DNA from: CAILZL01 sp035548495
GTDB taxonomy: Bacteria > Pseudomonadota > Gammaproteobacteria > Steroidobacterales > Steroidobacteraceae
Assembly (NCBI GenBank): GCA_035548495.1
Contig: DASZSV010000026.1
Location: forward strand, 1 to 64,000
Length of the DNA: 64,000 nucleotides
Direction: 5' to 3'
Both the position numbers and the translations under genes were made by a program. Positions within the stretch are counted from its first letter, which is position 1, and every line of letters begins with the position of its first letter. Shown here piece by piece: positions 17,629-25,973 of this stretch. The notes beneath the pieces are model-generated. The model had not been told where the DNA came from. It searched no databases and was given only the letters and a program-made list of their open reading frames with translations.

Positions 17629-18291
17629 ATGTCATTACGCATCGGTGATCGCGCGCCGGATTTTCAGGCGCAAACCACACAAGGGCCCATCAGCTTTCAT
17701 CAGTGGCTGGGCGATTCCTACGGCATCCTGTTTTCACATCCCAAGGATTTCACACCGGTATGCACTACAGAGCTTGGATATCTCGCCAAGCTGCAACCGG
17801 AGTTTGCCAAACGCAATGTCAAGGTCATCGGTTTGTCAGTTGATCCGGTGGGTGATCATGAACGCTGGCTGGGCGATATCAAGGATGCCACCGGCGGTGA
17901 AGTGAAGTATCCATTGATTGGCGATCACGATCTGAAAGTTGCCAAGCTGTATGACATGCTGCCCGCAGATGCAGGTGACACTGCACAGGGCCGCACCGCC
18001 GCCACCAATCACACGGTGCGTACCGTGTTCATTATTGGTCCGGATAAGTTGATCAAGGCCGCGCTGATTTATCCCATGAGCTCCGGCCGCAACTTCGATG
18101 AAGTTTTACGATTGATTGATTCCATTCAACTTACTGCTGCACACAAAGTGGCCACGCCAGTGAACTGGAAACAGGGCGAAGATGTCATCATTGCGCCTTC
18201 CATTTCCGATGCAGAAGCGAAGGACAAATATCCGCAGGGCTGGAAAACCGTCAAGCCGTATCTGCGTGTAGTGCCACAGCCGGGCCAGTAA
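17629..18291 (+). CDS. 1-Cys peroxiredoxin (Prx6 type)
   Basis: A 220-residue peroxidase that reduces hydrogen peroxide and organic hydroperoxides. The peroxidatic Cys45 sits in DFTPVCTTELGYLAKL, the Prx6 active-site motif. No other cysteine occurs in the protein, so resolution needs an outside thiol. The long C-terminal extension (PVNWKQGEDVIIAPSISDAEAKDKYPQGWKTVKPYLR) is the dimer arm of this group. I start it at ATG 17629 because GGAGG at 17616-17620 is eight bases upstream. The longer frame from 17605 would place that ribosome site inside the gene. It stands alone, with a palindromic repeat after the stop. Confidence 0.93.
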   Translation: MSLRIGDRAPDFQAQTTQGPISFHQWLGDSYGILFSHPKDFTPVCTTELGYLAKLQPEFAKRNVKVIGLSVDPVGDHERWLGDIKDATGGEVKYPLIGDHDLKVAKLYDMLPADAGDTAQGRTAATNHTVRTVFIIGPDKLIKAALIYPMSSGRNFDEVLRLIDSIQLTAAHKVATPVNWKQGEDVIIAPSISDAEAKDKYPQGWKTVKPYLRVVPQPGQ

Positions 18292-18299
18292 GCTTAAAT

Positions 18300-18322
18300 C
18301 CCTCCCCCTTGATGGGGGAGGG
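18300..18322. repeat. Palindromic intergenic repeat, family A copy 1
   Basis: CCCTCCCCC, loop TTGAT, GGGGGAGGG: a perfect 9-base-pair stem nine bases after the peroxiredoxin stop. Similar hairpins occur at 23513-23535 and 51672-51694, with a degenerate copy near 40430-40457. It may also help end the peroxiredoxin transcript, although no T-tract follows. Confidence 0.75.
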
Positions 18323-18408
18323 TTAGGAAGCGGGTGAAAACCATAAGACAATCTGGTTGCAGCCTCGCAGACCTGTCTCAGCATCAGCTTTCAAGCCATA
18401 ATGATGGC

Positions 18409-19593
18409 ATGTCCCGCCAGTCATTAATCCAGTCCAAACTGCCCAGCACGGGCACAACGATTTTCACCACCATGTCCGCGCTGGCCGTGGAACATGGTGC
18501 GGTAAATCTGGGGCAGGGGTTTCCCGATTTCGATTGCGATCCGCAGTTGTTGTCATTGATGAATCAAGCGCTGCATGCCGGTCACAATCAGTATGCACCC
18601 ATGGCGGGAGTCATGGCATTGCGTGAAGCGCTGTCACAACAGATCGAATCGTTATATGGCCATTGTTACGATCCGGCCAGCGAAATCACCATCACCGCCG
18701 GCGCCACACAGGCCATTCACACCGCCGTCAGTGTGGTGGTGCATCCCGGCGACGAGGTGATCCTGTTTGAACCGGTGTACGACAGTTACGAACCTGCCAT
18801 TCGTTTGAACGGCGGCATTCCGGTGTATGCACGACTGCGTGCACCGGCGTATCGTCCCGACTGGAATGAAGTGCGCGCATTGCTCACACCACGCACGCGC
18901 GCCATCATCATCAACACGCCGCACAATCCGACCGCCAGCCTCTGGACACAGGAGGACATGCAATCGCTCGCAATGCTGTTGCGGAATACCAATGTGGTGA
19001 TCATCAGCGATGAGGTCTATGAACACATTGTTTATGACGGTGCACGGCATGAAAGTGTGTCGCGGTATCCCGCGCTGGCCGAACGTTCATTCATGGTGTC
19101 ATCTTTCGGCAAGGCCTATCACATCACCGGCTGGAAAATTGCCTGCTGTGCCGCACCCGCCGATTTGATGGCGGAGTTCCGCAAGGCACATCAATACGTG
19201 GTGTTTTGCGTGCATGCGCCATCGCAGTATGCGCTGGCGCAATATCTGAAGTTCAACAGGCATGTTGAGCTGAAACATTTTTATCAGCACAAGCGCGATC
19301 TCTTCCTCAAGACGGTTCGTGATTGCGGCTTGCGCTGGTTGAGTTCCCAAGGCACTTACTTTGTTTCCGCCAGTTATGCGCAGCTTCCCTCATTGGCGGC
19401 CATGAATGATCAACAGGTCGCCGCGTGGTTTACCACAGAACTGGGCGTGGCCTGCATTCCGTTATCCGCGTTCTATCATGATGCCTTTGATGAGCACATC
19501 ATACGTTTTTGCTTTGCCAAACAGGATGCCACCCTGCAACGTGCAGCAGAACGATTGTCATTGTTGAAATCAAGAATGACCATTGATGCATAA
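18409..19593 (+). CDS. ybdL: Methionine-type PLP aminotransferase (YbdL-like)
   Basis: A class I/II aminotransferase of about 394 residues, very close in motif order to E. coli YbdL, which prefers methionine and aromatic amino acids. QSKLPSTGTTIFTTMSALA, NLGQGFPDFD, NQYAPMAGVMALREA, NTPHNPTA and SDEVYEH are shared. The PLP lysine is in SSFGKAYHITGWK, and the tail FCFAKQDATLQRAAERL also matches. The start at ATG 18409 gives the family N-terminus; the upstream extension to 18334 runs into repeat-derived sequence. The gene probably acts in methionine salvage or in making 4-methylthio-2-oxobutyrate. It is followed closely by a two-component system that has no evident link to it. Confidence 0.85.
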   Translation: MSRQSLIQSKLPSTGTTIFTTMSALAVEHGAVNLGQGFPDFDCDPQLLSLMNQALHAGHNQYAPMAGVMALREALSQQIESLYGHCYDPASEITITAGATQAIHTAVSVVVHPGDEVILFEPVYDSYEPAIRLNGGIPVYARLRAPAYRPDWNEVRALLTPRTRAIIINTPHNPTASLWTQEDMQSLAMLLRNTNVVIISDEVYEHIVYDGARHESVSRYPALAERSFMVSSFGKAYHITGWKIACCAAPADLMAEFRKAHQYVVFCVHAPSQYALAQYLKFNRHVELKHFYQHKRDLFLKTVRDCGLRWLSSQGTYFVSASYAQLPSLAAMNDQQVAAWFTTELGVACIPLSAFYHDAFDEHIIRFCFAKQDATLQRAAERLSLLKSRMTIDA

Positions 19594-19641
19594 TGGTGTC
19601 CGGTGTTATCCATCGCCCCGTCGGAAGTGATTAGAAGTGAT

Positions 19642-20343
19642 ATGAAAACAGAAACAAGCGGTGCCGTGGTGTTGCTGGTGGAAGATCACGCGGGCATTGC
19701 CGAAAGCGTTGCTGATTATCTGCAACAGAAAGGCTACGCCGTGGATCACGCTGCTGACGGCGTCACCGGCCTGCATCTTGCGGTGACCAATGCTTATGAC
19801 GCCATCATTGCCGATGTGATGTTACCGGGCATGGATGGCATTACCCTGTGCAGAAAATTGCGTGATGAAGCGCGCCGGGACACGCCGCTGCTGATGCTCA
19901 CGGCACGTGACACCATCGAAGACAAACTCGCCGGTCTTGAAGCCGGTGCCGATGATTATCTGGTCAAGCCCTTTGAAGTGCGCGAACTCGAAGCACGCAT
20001 TCGTGCCATCCTGCGGCGGCAACGCGGATCAGTCACTGCCGAAACATTGCGCGTTGCCGATCTGGTGCTGGATCTGTCAACAATGACTGTCACGCGCGGC
20101 GGCAAGGTACTCAAGATCATGCCGATTGGCATCAAGCTGCTCACCATCCTGATGCGTGCATCGCCCAAGGTGGTCAGCCGTCAGCAACTGGAGCGCGATG
20201 TGTGGGGCGATTTGCTGCCCGACTCCGATACGTTGCGCAGTCATCTTTATGCATTGCGCCGCGAGATTGACAAACCCTTTGATCGTCCCTTGCTTCACAC
20301 CATTCCCGGTATCGGGTTCAGGCTGGCCGATGCAGATACTTGA
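19642..20343 (+). CDS. OmpR/PhoB-family response regulator
   Basis: A response regulator of 233 residues. The receiver domain has VLLVEDHAG, the phospho-acceptor Asp in YDAIIADVMLPGMDG, Thr in LMLTARDT and Lys in LVKPFEVRE. The C-terminal winged helix ends in RSHLYALRREIDKPFDRPLLHTIPGIGFRL. ATG 19642 is preferred to the longer frame from 19603 because it matches the usual receiver N-terminus and follows GGAAGTGA. It overlaps the downstream kinase by 14 bases, so the two form a classic translationally coupled pair. The closest general type is QseB/PmrA. The signal and target genes are unknown. Confidence 0.9.
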   Translation: MKTETSGAVVLLVEDHAGIAESVADYLQQKGYAVDHAADGVTGLHLAVTNAYDAIIADVMLPGMDGITLCRKLRDEARRDTPLLMLTARDTIEDKLAGLEAGADDYLVKPFEVRELEARIRAILRRQRGSVTAETLRVADLVLDLSTMTVTRGGKVLKIMPIGIKLLTILMRASPKVVSRQQLERDVWGDLLPDSDTLRSHLYALRREIDKPFDRPLLHTIPGIGFRLADADT

Positions 20344-21643
20344 TAAACTGTTGGGCGCTTCAAGCGGCGGAATTCGCGCACGCATTGGCCGTGCATTTCT
20401 GCGCCAGACCCTGTTCATCAGTCTCGCCGGTGTCGCGGGCGTGGTGCTGGCGGCGGTGTTGTTGCAAGGCGTGTTGATCCGGCAGGCGCTGCGCGATGAA
20501 GAACAGCACTTCTGGCAGGAGTACGATGCCAATCCGTCGTTTCAATTGCCCAACACGCGCAATCTTCGCGGTTACTTCGATGCCAACGTGCCTGCCGAGT
20601 TGCGCAACTGGCAACCGGGTTATCACACCTGGCATCACAACAAGCTGGAATATCTTGTGTATGTCAGCCAGCGCAATGCAAAGCGGTTGTACCTGGTGTT
20701 TGACAACAGCAATGTCAATGAACTGGCAGCGTACTACGGATTGATTCCGCTCGCTGTGGGATTGCTGGTGCTGTATGTCTCTGCCTGGTTTGGTTATCAG
20801 ATTTCGCGGCGTGCCGTGTCGCCCATTGTTGCACTGGCCAAGCGTGTGCGCACCTTGCAGCCGGGCAATGAAGAAACCAGCTTGATCAATAATGACCTGC
20901 TGGAAAGCGACGGTGAAATTCGCGAGCTGGCGGATGCGCTGCAACGCTATGCAGAACGGTTGAAACATTACGTGGATCGCGAACGTGAATTCACCCGCGA
21001 TGTCAGTCATGAACTGCGCTCGCCGCTCACCGTCATTCAAATGTCGGCCAGCGCCATTGCCAACGAAGAGAACTTGAGTGATGCCGCAAAGCGGGCACTG
21101 GATCGCATTCGCCGGTCAGCCAGGGATATGGAAGAACTGACACGCGCTTTCCTGTTGCTGGCGCGTGAACAGGAAGTGACAGTGCCGTTGAATGAAGTCT
21201 GCGTCAATGATGTGATTGTCGAAGAGCTTGAACGCGCCCGTGTGCTGGCGGCTGATAAACCAGTGACGGTTTCCATCGTCGCGCAATGCCGCATTCATGT
21301 GAGAACTTCCGAAAAGGCACTGGCGTCGTGTATCGGCAATCTGTTGCGCAATGCATTCACCTACATTGACAGCGGCGAAGTGCGCGTGGTCATCGAACGC
21401 AATCGTATTCGTATCATCGATACGGGACCCGGCATCGAAGCGGAAAGACTTGCACAATTATTCAAACCCTTCGTACGCGGTGATGCAGTCAATCGTCCCG
21501 GTTATGGTGTGGGTCTTGCCATTGTCAAGCGATTGTCAGATCGTTTTGGCTGGACGATCAACTTGCAAAGCACAGTGGGTGAAGGGACGACAGTGGAGTT
21601 GGGATTCCCGAATGCGAGAGTGGAAGCGGCCGAGGCGGAATGA
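20330..21643 (+). CDS. Membrane sensor histidine kinase
   Basis: A kinase of 437 residues partnering the preceding regulator. A first membrane segment lies at LFISLAGVAGVVLAAVLLQG, followed by a periplasmic sensor of about 110 residues with many Trp and Tyr (WHHNKLEYLVYVSQRN). The second membrane segment is LIPLAVGLLVLYVSAWFG, then a HAMP linker (RRAVSPIVALAKRVRTL). The phospho-acceptor His is in FTRDVSHELRSPLTVI. The ATPase domain shows NLLRNAFTYID, IIDTGPGIEAE and GYGVGLAIVKRL. ATG 20330 lies inside the end of the regulator gene. The periplasmic ligand is not identifiable. Confidence 0.9.
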   Translation: MQILDKLLGASSGGIRARIGRAFLRQTLFISLAGVAGVVLAAVLLQGVLIRQALRDEEQHFWQEYDANPSFQLPNTRNLRGYFDANVPAELRNWQPGYHTWHHNKLEYLVYVSQRNAKRLYLVFDNSNVNELAAYYGLIPLAVGLLVLYVSAWFGYQISRRAVSPIVALAKRVRTLQPGNEETSLINNDLLESDGEIRELADALQRYAERLKHYVDREREFTRDVSHELRSPLTVIQMSASAIANEENLSDAAKRALDRIRRSARDMEELTRAFLLLAREQEVTVPLNEVCVNDVIVEELERARVLAADKPVTVSIVAQCRIHVRTSEKALASCIGNLLRNAFTYIDSGEVRVVIERNRIRIIDTGPGIEAERLAQLFKPFVRGDAVNRPGYGVGLAIVKRLSDRFGWTINLQSTVGEGTTVELGFPNARVEAAEAE

Positions 21644-21694
21644 AGGCTGGTTTTGTCAGGAGTAATCATTGAAGGATTGAAGATTCGCGTTCGC

Positions 21695-21720
21695 CATTCC
21701 CGCGAAGGCGGAAATCCAGT
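21695..21720. repeat. Intergenic repeat, family B copy 1
   Basis: CATTCCCGCGAAGGCGG then AAATCCAGT is one copy of a repeat whose full form folds as TTCCCGC with GCGGGAA. Other copies are at 48117-48142 (same orientation), 48383-48405 (inverted) and a diverged inverted copy at 23360-23387. It lies between the kinase and the damaged toxin gene. Confidence 0.7.
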
Positions 21721-21804
21721 TCAAGTAGCGTGTGTACGTGAATACATTAATTGGGATATTTGAAGAATGAATTTGATGGTGCAATCACGATTGCGCCCAA
21801 CGCA

Positions 21805-22104
21805 CTACAAGCTACTTCCGTTGTGCCCAATAACCCGGTCGCCGCCGGTGATGCGCAACTGCAGAATGCGTATCTCTTCAGCGGTAATTTGATAGATGAG
21901 GCTGTATGGAAATCGGCGGAGGATGTATCGCCGGCGAGTGCCACGAAACACAACACCAAGCTCAGGATTGTCCAGAACCAGGTTGGCTGCTCGTTCAAAT
22001 TCGGCAACAAACGCGAGGCCAAGCTCAACATTTGCTTTCAGTGTATAAAACGCGGCTGCGTCCTGCAGTTCGGCAAGGGCCGATGGAGAAAGGACGAGTT
22101 TCAC
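21805..22104 (-). pseudogene. ParE/RelE-type toxin with a late frameshift
   Basis: The N-terminal 80 residues (LVLSPSALAELQDAAAFYTLKANVELGLAFVAEFERA, YILRRFPYSLIYQI) are a normal ParE/RelE toxin. After ...EEIRIL the frame changes to an unrelated tail ending at 21805. In the next frame the same DNA reads VAHHRRRPGYWAQRK and stops at 21812, which is the standard end of this family. A single missing base around 21859-21864, turning CTG GCA into CTG CA, explains both. The toxin therefore lost the conserved RRRPGYW end, or the read has an error. It overlaps the antitoxin gene by 4 bases. If real, the toxin is probably inactive, which would relieve selection on the pair. Confidence 0.82.
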
Positions 22105-22325
22105 TTCAGTGCAGCACGAACCTGTGCAAGCGCATCAGCGATCGGAATGACCTGCGCCACACCGCTTTCGATATCGGCAATTCTGCGTTCGGTTTCTGCG
22201 GCCCATGCTTCGTCAATTCCGGCATCTTCGTTCAGGCTGGCAAGCAACAGCTGTGCGAAGGCCGCGCGTTCGCTAGCGGTCAGTTTCAGGGCTTCGGCTT
22301 CGAGTAACTCAAGTTGACTTGCCAT
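22101..22325 (-). CDS. Addiction-module antitoxin (Unstab_antitox family)
   Basis: A 74-residue acidic helical protein (MASQLELLEAEALKLTASERAAFAQLLLASLNEDAGIDEAW...) of the family usually found just upstream of ParE-like toxins. It neutralises the toxin by binding it. The start at ATG 22325 has a weak AGG about nine bases upstream; ATG 22340 is an alternative that would add five residues. Its stop overlaps the toxin start by ATGA. The usual N-terminal DNA-binding domain is absent, as is normal for this family. Because the toxin is frameshifted, the antitoxin may be a relic that is still expressed. Confidence 0.8.
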   Translation of the reverse strand: MASQLELLEAEALKLTASERAAFAQLLLASLNEDAGIDEAWAAETERRIADIESGVAQVIPIADALAQVRAALK

Positions 22326-22542
22326 GGCTGATGCCTGCATAACAGTAATGGAATTTGTGGCTCCAGACCACGGGTGCAAAATAGCATCGGACATGATTTC
22401 GGCGCAAGCCGTCGTTGTACACAATCTTTCATATTGCTAACCGATACGTAATCTGCGTCCGGTCATTGCAGCCAGTTGCTGAGTTATTTACGACGTGAAT
22501 GGATATCATTGCAGTTCATAGTGCAGTTATCGCGTTCATGGA

Positions 22543-22600
22543 GAGCTTGTCGAACCATTCATAAACTTCCAAGCTAGCTGATGAACCCTTCGACAAGCTC
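22543..22600. repeat. Inverted repeat, family C
   Basis: GAGCTTGTCGAA (22543-22554) and TTCGACAAGCTC (22589-22600) are perfect 12-base inverted arms separated by 34 bases, continuing into AGGGTGAACG. A related, shortened stretch is at 48151-48182. Sequences of this type are common intergenic repeats in proteobacteria. The rest of 22430-22709 shows no gene. Confidence 0.65.
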
Positions 22601-22709
22601 AGGGTGAACGGACTTGTGTATTACTCGTAGCGCGTCATTCATTATTCGGCGGAGTGCTCGGCACTTACTGCGCCTTACGGGTTCTGTGGCAATAACGAAT
22701 CGTTAGATT

Positions 22710-23267
22710 TCAGAATATTAATACTGAGTGCTTCTGGCTAACCTTTTCAATAAAGAACCCATCATGATCCACATTTATGCTATCCAACGCTTCTTCTGCG
22801 TAATCAAGTACTTCCTTCTGACTGTTATGTGTAAGAAAGACACCTGCACACGCTATATACTTTATTTTTAAGCCTTCAAATGACTTCCTTCTTGCGCAAA
22901 AGACCTTGTCTGCATCTTGGCACATTCTATCAATACATATGCGATAAGCATCGTCTTGTTTTAGCTCGACAAAATACCACTCGTCCCTCTGCTGTCTCTT
23001 TAACCTGAAGCCAATATCAAGTGCGATTCGTTTCATTTCTAGGCTTGTTCTTTTATCTACATCAAATAGGTGTTCCATATCCCATTCAGCAATCATTTCA
23101 TTTTCGGTCGCAAGATATAAGGCAAATTCTGTCTGCCACCACTTTTCCCAGCCAGTTAGGCCATTTTTATGAATCAGTCTAAGCGATTCCCCAATTCTTT
23201 CCGTATTAAAGAAGCTCAATAACACTTCTCCGATGTTATCCAAATCATTTGGTCTTTTTTCCGTCAC
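22710..23267 (-). CDS. AT-rich orphan with PD-(D/E)xK-like motifs
   Basis: A 185-residue soluble protein that I do not recognise as a named family. It has the order Glu (QTEFALYLATE), a hydrophobic strand with Asp (IALDIGFRL), then ExK at WYFVELKQDD, which is the core of the PD-(D/E)xK nuclease fold. The end (AGVFLTHNSQKEVLDYAEEALDSI) would supply the final helices. GC content is about 40%, far below the genes on either side, which suggests recent transfer. It stands alone between repeats and beside a toxin-antitoxin remnant. A role as a nuclease or a defence effector is possible but unproven, and motif spotting by eye can mislead. Confidence 0.6.
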   Translation of the reverse strand: MTEKRPNDLDNIGEVLLSFFNTERIGESLRLIHKNGLTGWEKWWQTEFALYLATENEMIAEWDMEHLFDVDKRTSLEMKRIALDIGFRLKRQQRDEWYFVELKQDDAYRICIDRMCQDADKVFCARRKSFEGLKIKYIACAGVFLTHNSQKEVLDYAEEALDSINVDHDGFFIEKVSQKHSVLIF

Positions 23268-23512
23268 GAGTTTCTCCGAAATCTAAATATTTCGCCAACG
23301 CTTGTCTAGAAGATAACACTGGGAATATGAAGGTACCAACTGAGTAGAACCCGTTTCTTACTGGATACCCGCCCTCGTGGGTATGACGAAAAGAACATCT
23401 GGCGAATAAATATCACCTTTCACGCTCCGCCCACGCAATTTTCACGCGGCCTTCACATGGGGTGGCGCATGCTTTGATCCAGACTGGGAATTCGGATCAT
23501 CCGCCCCCTTCA

Positions 23513-23535
23513 CCCTCCCCCATCACGGGGGAGGG
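23513..23535. repeat. Palindromic intergenic repeat, family A copy 2
   Basis: CCCTCCCCC, loop ATCAC, GGGGGAGGG: the same 9-base-pair stem as the copy at 18300-18322. It falls inside the extended frame of the next gene, which argues that the real gene starts after it. The stretch 23268-23563 otherwise holds a diverged inverted family B copy (23360-23387) and no gene. Confidence 0.75.
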
Positions 23536-23563
23536 CATTGTTGAATCAGCAGAGGCAATAACG

Positions 23564-24613
23564 ATGAGTGCATTGGCGAACAACATATTCAGTTCGGTGG
23601 AACGGGGTCTTTTGCCGGACGCATTGATCCGTGCGGGCATTCGTCGTTTGTGTCGCGAACGCCTGCAGGAGATTGCAACCGATAACGCCGAGCAGGCCAA
23701 TGAAAGATTGTTTGCGTTAGTCGGGCAAATGCGTCAAGCGACAATTGCATTGGTGCCGGAGCTGGCCAACAAGCAGCACTATGAAGTGCCTGCAGAATTT
23801 TTTCATTTATGCCTGGGTCCGCATCGCAAGTACAGCAGTGCTTATTTTGCAGAAGGCGTGACTGATCTCGCGGTGGCAGAGCATGAGGCATTGAAACAAA
23901 CCTGTGAACACGCGGAGCTGGCAGATGGACAAACCATACTGGAGCTGGGTTGTGGCTGGGGATCGCTTACATTGTGGATGGCGGAGCACTATCCCAACAG
24001 CAAAATTGTTGCCGTCTCCAATTCCTTTTCGCAACGCGACTTCATTGCCCGAGAAGCAGCAGCGCGTGGCCTGAAGAACATCGAGCAGCATGTTGCCGAC
24101 ATGAACAACTTTGATATTGCATTGCGTTTTGATCGCGTGGTGTCGGTGGAGATGTTTGAACACATGCGCAACTGGTCTGTGTTGCTGAACAAAATTGCGG
24201 GCTGGTTGAAGCCCGGTGGCAAATTGATGATTCACATCTTCTGCCATCGTTCCACGCCCTACCTGTTTGAAGACAGGGATGAATCCGACTGGATGAGCCG
24301 TTACTTTTTCTCCGGCGGCATGATGCCCAGCGATGATCTGCCATTGCTGTTTCAACAGGACTTGTCCATCGTTCGTCGCTGGCGCTGGGATGGCGCGCAC
24401 TACCAGAAAACGGCCAATGCATGGTTGAAGAATCTCGACAGCAACAGAACCGCGGCAATACCGATTCTCAAAGCGGTGTATGGCGATGATGCTGCATCAA
24501 TCTGGTTGCACCGCTGGCGTATTTTCTTCATGGCCTGTGCGGAATTGTTTGGATTCAACAACGGCCAGGAATGGCGGGTAAGTCACTACCTGTTCGAGCG
24601 GCCGCGTTCATGA
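23564..24613 (+). CDS. Cfa-family SAM-dependent methyltransferase (short form)
   Basis: A methyltransferase of about 349 residues related to cyclopropane-fatty-acyl-phospholipid synthase. The SAM site is LELGCGWGSLTLWMAEHYP, followed by VSNSFSQRDFI, VVSVEMFEHMRNW and GKLMIHIFCHR. It lacks the N-terminal lipid-binding domain of true Cfa, so it may methylate an existing double bond rather than form a ring. ATG 23564 has AGAGG eight bases upstream; a longer frame from 23462 would translate the palindromic repeat. It opens a nine-gene operon, and its stop overlaps the DUF2878 gene by ATGA. Confidence 0.82.
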   Translation: MSALANNIFSSVERGLLPDALIRAGIRRLCRERLQEIATDNAEQANERLFALVGQMRQATIALVPELANKQHYEVPAEFFHLCLGPHRKYSSAYFAEGVTDLAVAEHEALKQTCEHAELADGQTILELGCGWGSLTLWMAEHYPNSKIVAVSNSFSQRDFIAREAAARGLKNIEQHVADMNNFDIALRFDRVVSVEMFEHMRNWSVLLNKIAGWLKPGGKLMIHIFCHRSTPYLFEDRDESDWMSRYFFSGGMMPSDDLPLLFQQDLSIVRRWRWDGAHYQKTANAWLKNLDSNRTAAIPILKAVYGDDAASIWLHRWRIFFMACAELFGFNNGQEWRVSHYLFERPRS

Positions 24614-25194
24614 ATGACATTGTCCACATGACGGTGAGCCGCACAGCCGCGCCCGGTACTTTGGGTGTGAAGCGCGTGATTGCCAATTTCCTGCTGTTTC
24701 AGATTGCGTGGATTGTGTGTGTGGTGTCTGCTGCGCGCCATGTGCAGTGGTTGTCATTGTTTGTTATTGCCATCGCCATTGGTGCGTATGTTGTTTCTTC
24801 TCAACACAAACTCAAGGCGGTTTCGCTCATTTTATTCTGCATGATGATGGGCGTGGCCATCGAATCGTTGCTGGCCACCATTCGCGCTACGCAATTCAAT
24901 GATCATCTCAATGCAGGCGGCGGCGATGTCATGGTGTTTGCGCCGGTATGGATGGCGGCGTTATGGGGATTGTTCGCAACCACCTTCAATGTATCACTAC
25001 GCTGGCTGAATGGCCGCTATGTGTTGTCATCACTGTTGGGCGCCATTGCGGGACCGCTGTCCTATCTTTCCGGCAGCAAGATGGGTGCATTGATCTTGCC
25101 CGCAGACTATTCACTGCTTGCCATTGGTCTGTGCTGGGCAGTGATGATGCCGGTGTTACTGTCCGCTGCAAAACACTGGGATGCCTTCGCATGA
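24610..25194 (+). CDS. DUF2878 inner-membrane protein
   Basis: A 194-residue membrane protein with about six hydrophobic segments, including VIANFLLFQIAWIVCVVSAA, LSLFVIAIAIGAYVVSS, LILFCMMMGVAIESLL and LLAIGLCWAVMMPVLLSA. It matches DUF2878, a family that nearly always lies beside Cfa-like and DUF1295 genes, as here. It begins at ATG 24610, overlapping the preceding stop by 4 bases, and itself overlaps the next gene by ATGA. The family function is not known to me. A membrane scaffold or a component of lipid modification would fit. Confidence 0.75.
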   Translation: MNDIVHMTVSRTAAPGTLGVKRVIANFLLFQIAWIVCVVSAARHVQWLSLFVIAIAIGAYVVSSQHKLKAVSLILFCMMMGVAIESLLATIRATQFNDHLNAGGGDVMVFAPVWMAALWGLFATTFNVSLRWLNGRYVLSSLLGAIAGPLSYLSGSKMGALILPADYSLLAIGLCWAVMMPVLLSAAKHWDAFA

Positions 25195-25973
25195 GTCATC
25201 TCGTTGCAACATGGTGGTGGAGTCTGGCGCCGATGCTGGCGATGGCGGTCATGGCGTGGACGATCTGCACTATTAAACGCAATGTCGGGCTGATTGATAT
25301 CTTCTGGTCACTGTTTCTGCTCACCGCGGGAATCACTCAGGCAATGATGGCGACATCATTGAACGGGCAATCGTGGCTGGTGCTGCTGTTGCTTGCAGTG
25401 TGGGCAGTGCGTCTTGCGATGTATCTGGCGCTGCGTAACTGGAGTGCAGCGGAAGATCATCGTTATCAAGCCATTCGTGCCAGAAATGAACCCGGATTTG
25501 TCTGGAAGAGTTTTTATCTGGTGTTCCTGTTGCAGGCGATGCTGGCCTGGATCATCTCTGCTTCGCTGGCAGCCGGCATTGTTGAACACCGCACGCATAT
25601 CGCGTTGTTGATGACGGGCGCAGTGCTCAGTGCATCCGGTTTTGTATTCGAAACCGTTGCGGACTGGCAGCTTGCCCAGTTCAAGTCAGACAAGGCCAAT
25701 CGTGGGCAGGTGTTGCAACACGGCCTGTGGCGTTACAGCCGTCATCCGAATTATTTTGGTGAATGCTGTTTCTGGTGGGGCATGTTCCTGATGGGCGCAA
25801 CCACGGCCACGCTGTGGACCCTGATATCGCCGCTGTTGATGACGCTGTTGCTATTGAAAGTGTCCGGCATCACGCTGCTTGAAAAAGACATCGTCGATCG
25901 CCGTCCGGCATATCAGCACTATATTGAAAGCACCAGTGCATTCTTTCCCTGGCCGCCGAAGGTGTCGTCATGA
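25191..25973 (+). CDS. DUF1295 membrane enzyme (steroid 5-alpha-reductase-like)
   Basis: A 260-residue membrane protein of the DUF1295 family, which is related to steroid 5-alpha reductases and ICMT-type methyltransferases. The diagnostic C-terminal region is GLWRYSRHPNYFGECCFWWGMFLMG, followed by LLKVSGITLLEKDIVDRRPAYQHYIESTSAFFPW. These residues bind NADPH or SAM in relatives. About seven hydrophobic helices span the sequence. Within the lipid operon it could reduce a double bond or modify the acyl chain. The start is ATG 25191, inside the preceding stop, not the longer frame from 24948. Confidence 0.85.
   Translation: MSHLVATWWWSLAPMLAMAVMAWTICTIKRNVGLIDIFWSLFLLTAGITQAMMATSLNGQSWLVLLLLAVWAVRLAMYLALRNWSAAEDHRYQAIRARNEPGFVWKSFYLVFLLQAMLAWIISASLAAGIVEHRTHIALLMTGAVLSASGFVFETVADWQLAQFKSDKANRGQVLQHGLWRYSRHPNYFGECCFWWGMFLMGATTATLWTLISPLLMTLLLLKVSGITLLEKDIVDRRPAYQHYIESTSAFFPWPPKVSS

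Noticed and set aside
23475..23500. TGATCCA, resembling the -35 of a Rhodobacter-type RpoE (singlet oxygen) promoter ahead of the lipid operon.
   Set aside because: No matching -10 was found at 15-17 bases, so the six bases alone are not enough evidence.
23462..23563. An extended start for the first Cfa-type gene.
   Set aside because: The extra 34 residues translate a palindromic intergenic repeat, and ATG 23564 has a good ribosome site.
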